This document shows positions 1 to 8,157 of a stretch of 64,000 nucleotides of DNA, piece after piece. The stretch's first letter is position 1. Every line of letters begins with the position of its first letter. A model generated the notes under the pieces. It worked only from the letters and a program-made list of their open reading frames with translations. It had not been told where the DNA came from and did no database searches. The translations under genes were made by a program, and so were the position numbers. The DNA comes from CAHJXG01 sp964235485 (GTDB lineage Bacteria; Pseudomonadota; Alphaproteobacteria; Acetobacterales; Acetobacteraceae), in assembly GCA_964235485.1 (NCBI GenBank), contig CAXSAZ010000003.1, forward strand, positions 62,001 through 126,000, given 5' to 3'.

Positions 1-1
1 G

Positions 2-175
2 TTTCCGCTCAGCTTCTGGGTGGACCCGGCCATCGCCACCGATCCCGACACGCGCGACGTGACGACGATCACGCTGTCCTACACGTTCTTCCGCTCGCTC
101 GACGATGCGGCCCGCAACGGCGGGTTGGACAAGGCCGGGCCGCATGTCGGGCCGCGGGCGGACGCTTCACGCTGA
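2..175 (+). CDS. ctaG: Cytochrome c oxidase assembly protein CtaG/Cox11, C-terminal part
   Basis: Only the last 57 residues are inside the window; the gene starts upstream of base 1. The visible residues FPLSFWVDPAIATDPDTR and the following T-I-T-L-S-Y-T-F-F match the conserved C-terminal end of the Cox11/CtaG family. That family is a membrane-anchored periplasmic copper chaperone that helps build the CuB centre in subunit I of aa3 oxidase. The frame is open from base 2 to a TGA at 173-175. Subunit III begins 85 bp downstream on the same strand, which is the usual alphaproteobacterial order. The identification rests on a short stretch but the motif is distinctive. Confidence 0.85.
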   Translation, partial: FPLSFWVDPAIATDPDTRDVTTITLSYTFFRSLDDAARNGGLDKAGPHVGPRADASR

Positions 176-260
176 CCGCTTCGGAGTTATTCGCGTTTAT
201 GCCTTGAACACCGCGGCGTTTTGGCGATGATGCGCCACCGTTTGGATAGGTTAGGTTAGA

Positions 261-1133
261 ATGAGCGACGCCCCGGTTGCAACGGCACGCCCCGTGCTGG
301 ACGCGCAGGATCTCAACACCTCCGGTATGCAGCAGCCTTACCACCTCGTGGACCCTAGCCCCTGGCCGCTGCTGGGCGCGTTGGGCGGCGGGCTGACGCT
401 GTTCGGCATCATCATGGCGGCGCATTACGGCACCTATCTGTGGCTCGGCCTGGGCCTGGCGATTGTGCTTGCCGTGATGGCGTTCTGGTGGCGCGACGTG
501 CTGAAGGAGAGCCGGACCGCAGGGGTGCATACCCCGGTGGTGCGGATCGGCCTGCGCTACGGCATGACGCTGTTCATCACCAGCGAGGTGATGTTCTTCG
601 TCGGCTTCTTCTGGGCCTACTTCCACTTCGCGCTCTACCCGGTGCATGTGTCGGGCGCCGAGCACGCGATCTGGCCGCCGGCGGGCATCCAAACGTTCGA
701 CCCGTTCCATCTGCCGCTGCTCAACACGATGATCCTGCTGCTGTCCGGCACCGCGATCACCTGGGCGCACCATGCGCTGCTGCATGGCGACCGCAAGTAC
801 CTGGTCATGGGTCTCGGCTTCACCATCCTGCTGGGCCTGTCGTTCACCACCTTCCAGGCGCTGGAGTACTCGGAAGCGCCGTTCAAGTTCGCCGGCGGCG
901 GCGTGTATCCTTCGGTGTTCTTCCTCGCCACGGGCTTCCACGGGTTCCACGTGATCGTGGGCACCATCTTCCTGATCGTGTGCTGGTATCGCGCCCGCGC
1001 CAACCAGTTCTCGCAGGTCCGCCATTTCGGGTTCGAGGCCGCGGCCTGGTATTGGCACTTCGTCGATGTGGTGTGGCTGTTCCTGTTCGTCTCGATCTAC
1101 GTTTGGGGCGCCGGGCCGACCGGCGCCGAGTAG
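261..1133 (+). CDS. ctaE: Cytochrome c oxidase subunit III
   Basis: A 290-residue polytopic membrane protein of the heme-copper oxidase subunit III family, part of the aa3-type complex in the cytoplasmic membrane. The N-terminal QQPYHLVDPSPWP and the later SEVMFFVGFFWAYFH, THHALLHG-like and GFHGFHVIVGTIFL stretches are typical of mitochondrial-type subunit III, and about seven hydrophobic segments are visible. The ATG at 261 is preceded by a weak purine stretch (TAGGTTAGG). It lies between Cox11 and a DUF983 gene in the standard alphaproteobacterial assembly order, so it is the structural subunit of the oxidase that the neighbouring assembly factors serve. Confidence 0.96.
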   Translation: MSDAPVATARPVLDAQDLNTSGMQQPYHLVDPSPWPLLGALGGGLTLFGIIMAAHYGTYLWLGLGLAIVLAVMAFWWRDVLKESRTAGVHTPVVRIGLRYGMTLFITSEVMFFVGFFWAYFHFALYPVHVSGAEHAIWPPAGIQTFDPFHLPLLNTMILLLSGTAITWAHHALLHGDRKYLVMGLGFTILLGLSFTTFQALEYSEAPFKFAGGGVYPSVFFLATGFHGFHVIVGTIFLIVCWYRARANQFSQVRHFGFEAAAWYWHFVDVVWLFLFVSIYVWGAGPTGAE

Positions 1134-1159
1134 CCGGGCCGGGCGCCGCGCCCACCGCT

Positions 1160-1510
1160 TTGGCCCGCCCATTGTTCTGGCAGGTCGTCCTGGGTTGCCG
1201 CTGCCCGCGCTGCGGCCGCGGCAGCCTGTTCAGCGGCCTGCTGACCACCCGGCCCGCGTGCAACGCCTGTGGCCTGAGCTTCAGGGATGGCGATGCCGGG
1301 CACGGCGCCGCGTCCGGCCTGGTCCTCCTGCTCGGCGCGGTCGTGTTGGGCATGGTGCTGTGGGTGGACTGGTTTCATCCGTCCCTTTGGGTCCATGCAG
1401 TGCTGTGGCCCATCGTCACGGTTCCGCTCGCCATTGGCCTGATGCGGCCGTTGAAGGCGGCGCTGATCGCCCAGCAATACCGTCACCGCGTCAGCGAGAT
1501 GGAGCCTTGA
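1160..1510 (+). CDS. DUF983 family small membrane protein
   Basis: A protein of about 116 residues. It begins with a zinc-ribbon-like pair of cysteine motifs (CPRCG, then CNACG about 23 residues later), followed by two hydrophobic segments (around LVLLLGAVVLGMVLW and VLWPIVTVPLAIGLM). This is the DUF983 architecture, found beside cytochrome c oxidase genes in alphaproteobacteria; its molecular role is not established. No ATG or GTG is available in frame near the domain start, so the TTG at 1160 (27 bp after ctaE) is the best start and a TTG at 1172 is the alternative. The stop overlaps the start of the SURF1 gene. Confidence 0.8.
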   Translation: MARPLFWQVVLGCRCPRCGRGSLFSGLLTTRPACNACGLSFRDGDAGHGAASGLVLLLGAVVLGMVLWVDWFHPSLWVHAVLWPIVTVPLAIGLMRPLKAALIAQQYRHRVSEMEP

Positions 1511-2250
1511 CGCAAACCTTATCGCCCCCCGCATCCCGCCTTTGGCGCCGCCTGCTCTGGCCCAGTCTCACCACGGCCGCCTTGCTGGTGCTCGCGGTCG
1601 GCCTCGGCGTGTGGCAGGTCCAGCGGCTTGCTTGGAAGACCGCGCTGCTGGCCGACATCGACCGTGGGGAGGCCGCGCCCGCCATCCCGCTGCCGCCCGA
1701 CCCGCGTCCGTTTACCCCCCCTCCTTTCACCAAAGTGCGCGTGTCCGGCACCCTGCGCCAGGACTTGTCTGCGCTGTATGGCATCGAGGTCCGCGCCACG
1801 ATGAGCGGCCAGGTCATCGGCGCTTATCTGCTCAACCCTCTGGAACGGCCCGGCGCCGATCCGATCATCGTGGACCGCGGCTGGGTGCCCACGGACGCGC
1901 CGCGCGACGCCGCGCCGGTGCAGGCGACGGTGGAGGGCTATGTCCGCGCCCCGGAGCACCCGATCCGCTTCGGCGCCGCCGACGATCCGGCGGCCCGGCG
2001 CTTCTACGCGCTCGATCCCGCCGCGGTGGGCGCGTCGCTCGGCTTGCCGCGGGTGGCGCCCTTCACGCTGGTTGCTTTGGGGCACGTGCCGCCCGGCACC
2101 TTCCCCGACCCGGCAACGGCGCTGCCCCGGCCGCCGAATAATCACTTCGTCTATGCCCTGACCTGGTTCAGCTTGGCCGTGACGTTGATCGTGATGTTCG
2201 GCATCTTTGTCCGAAGGACCATCAAGACACCTTCCAAGGCGCCCCCATGA
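1507..2250 (+). CDS. surf1: SURF1 family cytochrome oxidase biogenesis protein
   Basis: About 247 residues with the SURF1 plan: an N-terminal membrane helix ending in the GVWQVQRLAWK motif, a periplasmic beta-rich domain with the conserved IIVDRGWVP, and a C-terminal helix preceded by NNHFVYALTWFSLA. SURF1 proteins assist heme a insertion and assembly of cytochrome c oxidase. The start is taken as TTG at 1507, which forms a TTGA overlap with the DUF983 stop and suggests translational coupling. The end overlaps the next ATG by four bases (ATGA). With Cox11, subunit III and DUF983 it completes the oxidase assembly block. Confidence 0.92.
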   Translation: MTQTLSPPASRLWRRLLWPSLTTAALLVLAVGLGVWQVQRLAWKTALLADIDRGEAAPAIPLPPDPRPFTPPPFTKVRVSGTLRQDLSALYGIEVRATMSGQVIGAYLLNPLERPGADPIIVDRGWVPTDAPRDAAPVQATVEGYVRAPEHPIRFGAADDPAARRFYALDPAAVGASLGLPRVAPFTLVALGHVPPGTFPDPATALPRPPNNHFVYALTWFSLAVTLIVMFGIFVRRTIKTPSKAPP

Positions 2251-3749
2251 CCGCATACGCCCGACTGACCGCCCGCTTCGCCCGCATCGCCACGGTCGGC
2301 GAGGCGTCCTCCATGCTCGGCTGGGACGCCGCCGCCATGATGCCGCCGGGCGGCGGCGCGGCCCGGGGCGACCAGCTCGCGGTGTTGGCGGGCGTGGCGC
2401 ACGGCCTGCTGACCGCGCCGGAAACCGCCGACGACCTGGCGCAAGCCGAGGCCGGCGAGGACGAATGGGACGCCGCCAACCTGGCCCTGATGCGCCATGC
2501 TCATACGCGCGCGACTGCCGTACCGGCCGATCTGGTGGAAGCGCAGGCCCGCGCCAACTCCGCCTGCGAAAAGGTGTGGCGGGACGCGCGGGGCCGTTCG
2601 GACTTCGCGGCGGTGTCGCCCTACCTGGTCGAGGTCGTGTCCCTGGTCCGCCAGACGGCCGACGCGATGGCGCCGGCGCTGGGGCTGTCGCCCTATGACG
2701 CGCTGATGGACGGCTTTCAGCGCGGCATCGCCGCCGCCGACGTGGCCCCGGTGTTCGCGCGCTACGAGGCGTTCCTGCGCGACGCCCTGCCGCGCGTCGA
2801 GGAGCGCCAAGCCCGGCAGCCCCCGCCCGTGCCGCTGCCGGGCGTGTTCCCCGCGGACCGGCAGGAGGGCCTGTGCCGCCACTTGTCCGCCCGCGCCGGG
2901 CTGGAAGCCGAGCACGCGCGGCTCGACCGCTCCGCCCATCCGTTTTGCGGCGGCACCCCCACGGACGTGCGGATCACCACGCGCTACGACGAGTCCGACC
3001 CGGCCCAGGCGCTGATGGGCGTGCTGCACGAGACCGGCCACGCTTTGTATGAGCGCGGCCTGCCCGCCGCCCATGCCCGCCAGCCCGTGGGCGAGGCGGC
3101 CGGCATGGCGGCGCATGAAAGCCAATCGCTGATCGTCGAGATGCAGTCCTGCCGGTCCGATCCGTTCCTGGCCTGGCTCGGCCCGGAGCTGCACGGCACC
3201 TTCGGCGGCCCGGCGGAGCCGTACGCGCCGGCCAACCTGTCCCGCCTGTGGCGCCGGGTCGGGCGCGGGTTCATCCGGGTCGAGGCGGACGAGATGACCT
3301 ACCCCGCCCACGTGATCCTGCGCTTCCGGCTGGAGCAGGCGCTGGTGTCCGGCGACCTGGCGGTGGCCGACCTGCCCGGCGCGTGGCGGGACGGCATGGC
3401 GGCGCTGCTGGGCGTCACCCCGCCCGACGACGCGCACGGCTGCCTGCAGGACATCCATTGGTATGACGGCCTGTTCGGCTATTTCCCGAGCTACACCCTG
3501 GGCGCCATGGCGGCGGCGCAGCTCATGGCGGCGGCGCGTCGGGACGTGGCCGACCTGGATGCGGGGCTGGGCCGGGGAGAGCTGGGTCCCTTGGTCGGCT
3601 GGCTGCGGCTCCATGTGCACGGCCAGGGCAACCGGCTGGGCTTCAACGACCTGCTGCGCGCGGCGACCGGCAAGCCGCTGGACCCCGCGGATTTCGAGGC
3701 GCACCTCCTCGCGCGCTACCTCGCCGACGGGGATGCTCCGCACGCTTAG
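2247..3749 (+). CDS. M32 family metallocarboxypeptidase (carboxypeptidase Taq type)
   Basis: A 500-residue cytosolic zinc carboxypeptidase. The M32 signature HETGH is at residues 261-265, in the context VLHETGHALYERG, with the downstream GEAAGMAAHESQSLIVE segment that supplies the third zinc-ligand region. Length matches the family (about 500). M32 enzymes remove C-terminal residues from peptides. The ATG overlaps the SURF1 stop (ATGA), so it is probably co-transcribed with the oxidase assembly genes, although no functional link is known. The conserved C-terminal HVHGQGNRLGFNDLL stretch is intact. Confidence 0.95.
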   Translation: MTAYARLTARFARIATVGEASSMLGWDAAAMMPPGGGAARGDQLAVLAGVAHGLLTAPETADDLAQAEAGEDEWDAANLALMRHAHTRATAVPADLVEAQARANSACEKVWRDARGRSDFAAVSPYLVEVVSLVRQTADAMAPALGLSPYDALMDGFQRGIAAADVAPVFARYEAFLRDALPRVEERQARQPPPVPLPGVFPADRQEGLCRHLSARAGLEAEHARLDRSAHPFCGGTPTDVRITTRYDESDPAQALMGVLHETGHALYERGLPAAHARQPVGEAAGMAAHESQSLIVEMQSCRSDPFLAWLGPELHGTFGGPAEPYAPANLSRLWRRVGRGFIRVEADEMTYPAHVILRFRLEQALVSGDLAVADLPGAWRDGMAALLGVTPPDDAHGCLQDIHWYDGLFGYFPSYTLGAMAAAQLMAAARRDVADLDAGLGRGELGPLVGWLRLHVHGQGNRLGFNDLLRAATGKPLDPADFEAHLLARYLADGDAPHA

Positions 3750-3827
3750 CCGTAGGCGGCTTGAACCTGCCCTAGCCGCAGGCGACCCGAACCTGCTAGT
3801 CACCCGCGACATTCTGGAGAACCGCGC

Positions 3828-4115
3828 ATGGCCGACGCGAACACCACCATCGACCTCGACCCCACCGAGGTCGCGCTGATCATCGGCGAGGAGGACGGCT
3901 CCATGACCATCCGCGTCGTCCCGGCGCGCGAGCTGGAGGACGGCGTGACGGACGTGCCGGAGCCGCATGAGATCGCCATTGCCCTCGCCATGCGCCTGCT
4001 GAAGGACCCGGACTTCCACGACAGCGTGCTGGACTGGTACGAGGGCCAGGACGACGAGGACATGGACGAAGAAGACCGGGACGAGGACGGCGACAAAACG
4101 CAACCGAAGGCCTGA
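3828..4115 (+). CDS. Small acidic protein of unknown function
   Basis: A 95-residue acidic protein. The first 75 residues look folded (TEVALIIGEEDGSMTIRVV, then HEIAIALAMRLLKDPDF). The tail is almost purely Asp and Glu with one short basic end (DEDMDEEDRDEDGDK). The start ATG follows a GGAGAA at 3815-3820 with suitable spacing. I do not recognise a named family. It lies alone, 78 bp after the M32 peptidase, and the thrC promoter overlaps its 3' flank. Codon use is like its neighbours, so it is probably a genuine gene rather than a chance frame. Confidence 0.7.
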   Translation: MADANTTIDLDPTEVALIIGEEDGSMTIRVVPARELEDGVTDVPEPHEIAIALAMRLLKDPDFHDSVLDWYEGQDDEDMDEEDRDEDGDKTQPKA

Positions 4116-4135
4116 CCCGGCCGAAGCGCCGGGGG

Positions 4136-4164
4136 TTGGATCGTTCGGCGCGCCCGCGTACAAT
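4136..4164 (+). promoter_or_regulatory. Candidate sigma70 promoter for a leaderless thrC transcript
   Basis: TTGGAT at 4136-4141 and TACAAT at 4159-4164 are separated by exactly 17 bases, close to the sigma70 consensus. The expected transcription start, about 7 bases after the -10 box, is base 4171 or 4172, which is the first base of the thrC ATG. No Shine-Dalgarno sequence is present just before that ATG. This is a sequence prediction only. Confidence 0.5.
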
Positions 4165-4171
4165 CGCCGCC

Positions 4172-5569
4172 ATGCGATACATCTCGACCCGCGGGCAAGC
4201 CCCCGCACGCGACTTCTCCGGCGTGCTGCTGGCCGGTCTGGCCGAGGACGGCGGGCTGTTCATGCCCGAAACCTGGCCGCATTGGTCGCCCGCGGACCTG
4301 CGGGGGCTGCGCGGCCTGCCCTACCATGAGCTTGCCGCCCGCGTGCTGGCGCCGTTCGTGGGCGAGTGCATCCCCTTCGCGACGCTGCAAGCCATGTGCC
4401 GGGACGCCTACGCCGAGTTCACCCACCCGGCGGTGGTGCCGCTGATCCAGCTCGACACCAACCTTTGGGCGCAGGAGCTGTTCCACGGGCCGACGCTCGC
4501 CTTCAAGGACCTGGCGATGCAGTTGCTGGGCCGCATGTTCGCCCACGTGCTGGCGGAGCGGAACCAGCGGGTGACGATCGTGGGCGCGACCTCCGGCGAC
4601 ACCGGCTCCGCCGCCATCGAGGCCTGCCGCGGCCGGCCCGGCATCGACGTGGTGATCCTGCACCCCCAAGGCCGCACCAGCGAGGTGCAGCGCCGGCAGA
4701 TGACCACGGTGCACGCCCGCAACATCGCCAACATCGCGGTGGACGGCACCTTCGACGATTGCCAGGACTTGGTGAAAGCGATGTTCGCCGACGTGCCGTT
4801 CCGCCGGGACCTGCACTTGTCGGCGGTGAACAGCATCAACTGGGCGCGCATCGCGGCGCAAATCCCGTATTACGTCGCGGCCAGCCTGGCGCTCGGCGGG
4901 CCGGAGCGGGAGGTGGCGTTCAGCGTGCCGACCGGCAACTTCGGCAACGTGCTGGCGGCCTGGGCGGCGCGGCGCATGGGAGTGCCGATCACCCGCCTGG
5001 TGGTCGCAAGCAACCGCAACGACATCCTGGCCCGCTTCCTCGACGCCAACGACATGTCGATCCGCGGCGTGGAGCCGAGCCTGTCGCCGTCCATGGACAT
5101 CCAGATCAGCAGCAACTTCGAGCGCCTGCTGTTCGAGCTGCTGGACCGCGACCCGGCGGCGACGGCGGCTGCCATGGAAGGCTTCCGCGGCACCGGGCGC
5201 ATGGCGGTGCCGCAGGCCGCCTGGTCCCGCGCCCGCACCCTGTTCCACGGCTTCCGGCTGGACGACGCGGAAACGGAGGCGGAAATCCGCCGGCTGCACG
5301 GCCTTGGCTACCTCGCCGACCCGCATACTGCCATCGGCATCGCCGCCGCCCGGGCACTGCCCTGCCCGCACGTCCCCACTGTTGCCGCCGCCACCGCGCA
5401 TCCGGCCAAGTTCCCGGACGCCATCGAGCGCGCGACCGGACTGCGCCCGGCGTTGCCGCCCCGCCTTGCCGACCTGTTCAGCCGAACCGAACTCTACAGC
5501 ACCGCGCCCAACAGCCTCGACGCGGTCGAGGCGCAGGTCCGCGCCTTCAGCCTCAGGAACGCCGCATGA
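4172..5569 (+). CDS. thrC: Threonine synthase
   Basis: A 465-residue PLP enzyme that converts O-phosphohomoserine to threonine in the cytosol. The N-terminal MRYISTRGQAPARDFSGVLL and the substrate region are typical of proteobacterial ThrC. GPTLAFKDLAMQ contains the PLP-binding lysine (K112), and SGDTGSAAIEAC and PTGNFGNVLA are the phosphate-binding loops. The ATG at 4172 is chosen over an in-frame upstream start at 4136 because family members begin with MRYIST. A near-consensus promoter places the transcript start at this ATG. The stop overlaps the ATG of the M16 peptidase gene, so the two are likely co-expressed, a pairing common in alphaproteobacteria. Confidence 0.97.
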   Translation: MRYISTRGQAPARDFSGVLLAGLAEDGGLFMPETWPHWSPADLRGLRGLPYHELAARVLAPFVGECIPFATLQAMCRDAYAEFTHPAVVPLIQLDTNLWAQELFHGPTLAFKDLAMQLLGRMFAHVLAERNQRVTIVGATSGDTGSAAIEACRGRPGIDVVILHPQGRTSEVQRRQMTTVHARNIANIAVDGTFDDCQDLVKAMFADVPFRRDLHLSAVNSINWARIAAQIPYYVAASLALGGPEREVAFSVPTGNFGNVLAAWAARRMGVPITRLVVASNRNDILARFLDANDMSIRGVEPSLSPSMDIQISSNFERLLFELLDRDPAATAAAMEGFRGTGRMAVPQAAWSRARTLFHGFRLDDAETEAEIRRLHGLGYLADPHTAIGIAAARALPCPHVPTVAAATAHPAKFPDAIERATGLRPALPPRLADLFSRTELYSTAPNSLDAVEAQVRAFSLRNAA

Positions 5570-6831
5570 CGGACGCCGTACAAGTCACCCGCCTGCCTTC
5601 GGGCCTCCTCGTCGCGACGGAAACCATGGAGCGGGTCGAAACCGTGTCCTTTGGCGCCTACGTCGCGACCGGCACGCGGAGCGAAACGGCGGCGGAGAAC
5701 GGCGCGTCGCACTTCCTGGAGCACATGGCGTTCAAGGGCACCGCGCGCCGCAGCGCCGCCGACATCGCCGAGGAGGTCGAGAACGTGGGCGGCCAGATCA
5801 ACGCCTACACGGCGCGGGAGCAGACGGCGTACTACGTGAAGCTGCTGAAAGAAGACCTGGCGCTCGGCGCGGACATCATCGGCGACATCCTGACCCACAG
5901 CACCTTCGCGCCGGACGAGCTGGAACGGGAGCGAGGCGTGATCCTGCAGGAGATCGGCCAGGCGAACGACACGCCGGACGACATCATCTTCGACCACTTC
6001 CAGGAGATCGCCTATCCCGACCAGCCGATGGGCCGGCCCGTGCTGGGCACGGAGGCGGGCATCGCCGCCATGGGCCGGGACGTGCTGACGGGCTACATGC
6101 AGCGGCATTACGCGGCGGGCAACATCGTGGTCGCCGCCGCCGGGGCGCTGACGCACGAGGCGGTGGTGGACCTGGCCCGGCAGCACTTCGCCGACCTGCC
6201 CGCCGCCATGCCCGGCCCGGTTCTGCCCGGCGCTTACCACGGCGGCGAGTTCCGCGAAGCGCGCGAACTGGACCAAGTGCACATCGTGCTCGGCTTCCCG
6301 TCCGTCGCCTACGATGACCCCGACTACTACCCGGTGCTGCTGCTGAGCACGCTGTTGGGCGGCGGCATGTCGTCGCGGCTGTTCCAGGAAATCCGGGAAA
6401 AGCGCGGGCTGGTGTACTCGATCTACTCGTTCGCAGCGCCGTTCATGGATGGCGGCCTGTTCGGCATCTATGCCGGCACCGGGGAGGCGGAGGCCGAGGA
6501 ATTGGTGCCGGTGACGCTTGAGGAGCTGCGCAAGGTGCAGAAAGGCGTGAGCGAGGCGGAACTGCACCGTGCCCGCGCCCAGGTAAAGGCCAGCCTGCTG
6601 ATGTCCTTGGAAAGCACCGGCAGCCGCTGCGAGCAGTTGGCCCGGCAAATCCAGGTGTTCGGCCGCCCCGTGCCGACCGCGGAAACCGTCGCCAAGCTGA
6701 ACGCGGTCACGGTTGAGAGCGTGCGCCGTGCCGCCGTGCGGGTGTTCCGCGCCACCCCCACGCTCGCCGCCATGGGGCGGGCCGACAAGGTGCCGCATCT
6801 GCCGGCCATCGCGGAGAAGCTCGCGGCATGA
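5566..6831 (+). CDS. M16 family zinc peptidase (processing-peptidase beta-like)
   Basis: A 421-residue pitrilysin-family metallopeptidase. The inverted zinc motif HFLEH is at residues 49-53 (H49, E52, H53), and the third ligand region ERERGVILQEIGQANDTPDD follows about 75 residues later. The C-terminal half holds the paired domain with the LVYSIYSF stretch. Length and similarity of layout are those of the alphaproteobacterial relatives of mitochondrial processing peptidase beta. It begins with an ATGA overlap on thrC and ends with an ATGA overlap on the TldD/PmbA gene, giving a three-gene translationally coupled unit. The exact substrate is unknown. Confidence 0.93.
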   Translation: MTDAVQVTRLPSGLLVATETMERVETVSFGAYVATGTRSETAAENGASHFLEHMAFKGTARRSAADIAEEVENVGGQINAYTAREQTAYYVKLLKEDLALGADIIGDILTHSTFAPDELERERGVILQEIGQANDTPDDIIFDHFQEIAYPDQPMGRPVLGTEAGIAAMGRDVLTGYMQRHYAAGNIVVAAAGALTHEAVVDLARQHFADLPAAMPGPVLPGAYHGGEFREARELDQVHIVLGFPSVAYDDPDYYPVLLLSTLLGGGMSSRLFQEIREKRGLVYSIYSFAAPFMDGGLFGIYAGTGEAEAEELVPVTLEELRKVQKGVSEAELHRARAQVKASLLMSLESTGSRCEQLARQIQVFGRPVPTAETVAKLNAVTVESVRRAAVRVFRATPTLAAMGRADKVPHLPAIAEKLAA

Positions 6832-8156
6832 CGCAGCTTGAGCTCCTGGCGGAGCTGATCGGCCGGGCCAAGGCCGCCGGGGCGGACGCGGCCGACGCGA
6901 TCCTGCTGTCCGGCACCTCCTTGTCCGTGGAGCGCCGGCTGGGCCGCACAGAGAAGCTGGAGCAGTCGGAAGCGAGCGACCTCGGCCTGCGCGTGTTCGT
7001 GGGCCGGCGGTCGGCGGTGGTGTCGTCCTCCGCCGCCGATCCCGCCGGGTTCAAGGCTCTGGCAGAGCGCGCAGTGGCGATGGCGCGCGTGGTGCCGGAG
7101 GACCCCTATGGCGGCCTGGCCGAGCAGGCGTCGGCGCCCGAACCGGCCGCGCTCGACCTGGACGACCCGGCCGCGCCGGACGCGGCGGCGCTGCTGGCCC
7201 GCGCGTCCGTGGCGGAGGAGGCCGCGCTCGCGGTGTCCGGAGTGACGAACTCGGAAGGGGCGGAGGCCACCTACCGGCGTTCGGACGTGGCGCTGATGAC
7301 ATCGGCCGGGTTCGCCGGGCAATACTCGCGCACGTCGCACGGGATCACGGCGGTGGCGCTGGCCGGGGCAGGGGTGGACATGCAGCGGGACTACGACTCC
7401 GCGTCCGCCGTGCACCTGTCGGACCTGGAGGACGCGGCGGGGATCGGCCACACGGCGGGGACGCGGGCGGTGGCGCGGATGAACCCGCGCCGGGCGCGGA
7501 CGGCGCGGCTGCCGGTGGTGTACGACCCGCGCGTGGCCGGCAGCCTGTTGAACCACCTGACGGCCGCGATCAACGGCGCGACCATCGCGCGTGGCACGAG
7601 CTTTCTCAAGGACATGCTGGGCCAGGCGGTGTTTGCCGCGGGCATCCAGGTGCACGATGACCCGCGCCGCCCGCGCGGCCTGCGGTCCAAGCCGTTCGAC
7701 GCGGAGGGAATGCCGACCGCCGCCCGCGCGCTGGTGCAGGACGGCGTGCTCACGACCTGGCTGCTGGACAGCCACAGCGCCCGGCAGTTGGGGCTGCGCT
7801 CCACGGGCCACGCGGTGCGCGGCACGGGCGGGCCGCCGTCGCCCGCGCCGACCAATTTGTTCATGGCGCCGGGCACCCTGTCGCCCACGGCGCTGATGGC
7901 GGACATCCGCGAAGGGCTGTACGTGACGGAGCTGATCGGCATGGGCGTGAACGGCATCACCGGCGATTACAGCCGGGGCGCCGCCGGGTTCATGATCCGC
8001 GACGGCGTGTTGGCGGAGCCGGTGGCGGAGATCACGGTCGCCGGGTCGCTGCCGGCGATGTTTCGGGAGCTGACGGCGGCCGACGACCTGGTGCTGCGGC
8101 GCGGGACCGACGCGCCGACGGTGCGGATCGAGGGGATGACGCTGGCGGGGGCGTAG
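6828..8156 (+). CDS. pmbA: TldD/PmbA family metallopeptidase
   Basis: A 442-residue member of the TldD/PmbA family. These proteins form TldD-TldE peptidases in other bacteria and act in microcin maturation and antitoxin turnover. The N-terminal LELIGRAKAAGADAADA-type helix and the C-terminal NLFMAPG and GMGVNGITGDYSRGAAGFMIRDG segments are diagnostic. The TldE (PmbA) branch lacks the HExxxH zinc site and none is seen here, so this is the PmbA-like subunit. Translation is probably coupled to the upstream M16 gene (ATGA). The partner TldD is not in the window. It ends one base from the convergent gene at 8158. Confidence 0.93.
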   Translation: MTQLELLAELIGRAKAAGADAADAILLSGTSLSVERRLGRTEKLEQSEASDLGLRVFVGRRSAVVSSSAADPAGFKALAERAVAMARVVPEDPYGGLAEQASAPEPAALDLDDPAAPDAAALLARASVAEEAALAVSGVTNSEGAEATYRRSDVALMTSAGFAGQYSRTSHGITAVALAGAGVDMQRDYDSASAVHLSDLEDAAGIGHTAGTRAVARMNPRRARTARLPVVYDPRVAGSLLNHLTAAINGATIARGTSFLKDMLGQAVFAAGIQVHDDPRRPRGLRSKPFDAEGMPTAARALVQDGVLTTWLLDSHSARQLGLRSTGHAVRGTGGPPSPAPTNLFMAPGTLSPTALMADIREGLYVTELIGMGVNGITGDYSRGAAGFMIRDGVLAEPVAEITVAGSLPAMFRELTAADDLVLRRGTDAPTVRIEGMTLAGA

Positions 8157-8157
8157 G

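Noticed and set aside
2151..4208. A 685-codon minus-strand frame opposite the M32 peptidase gene
   Set aside because: No recognisable domains; the opposite strand encodes an intact HETGH peptidase.
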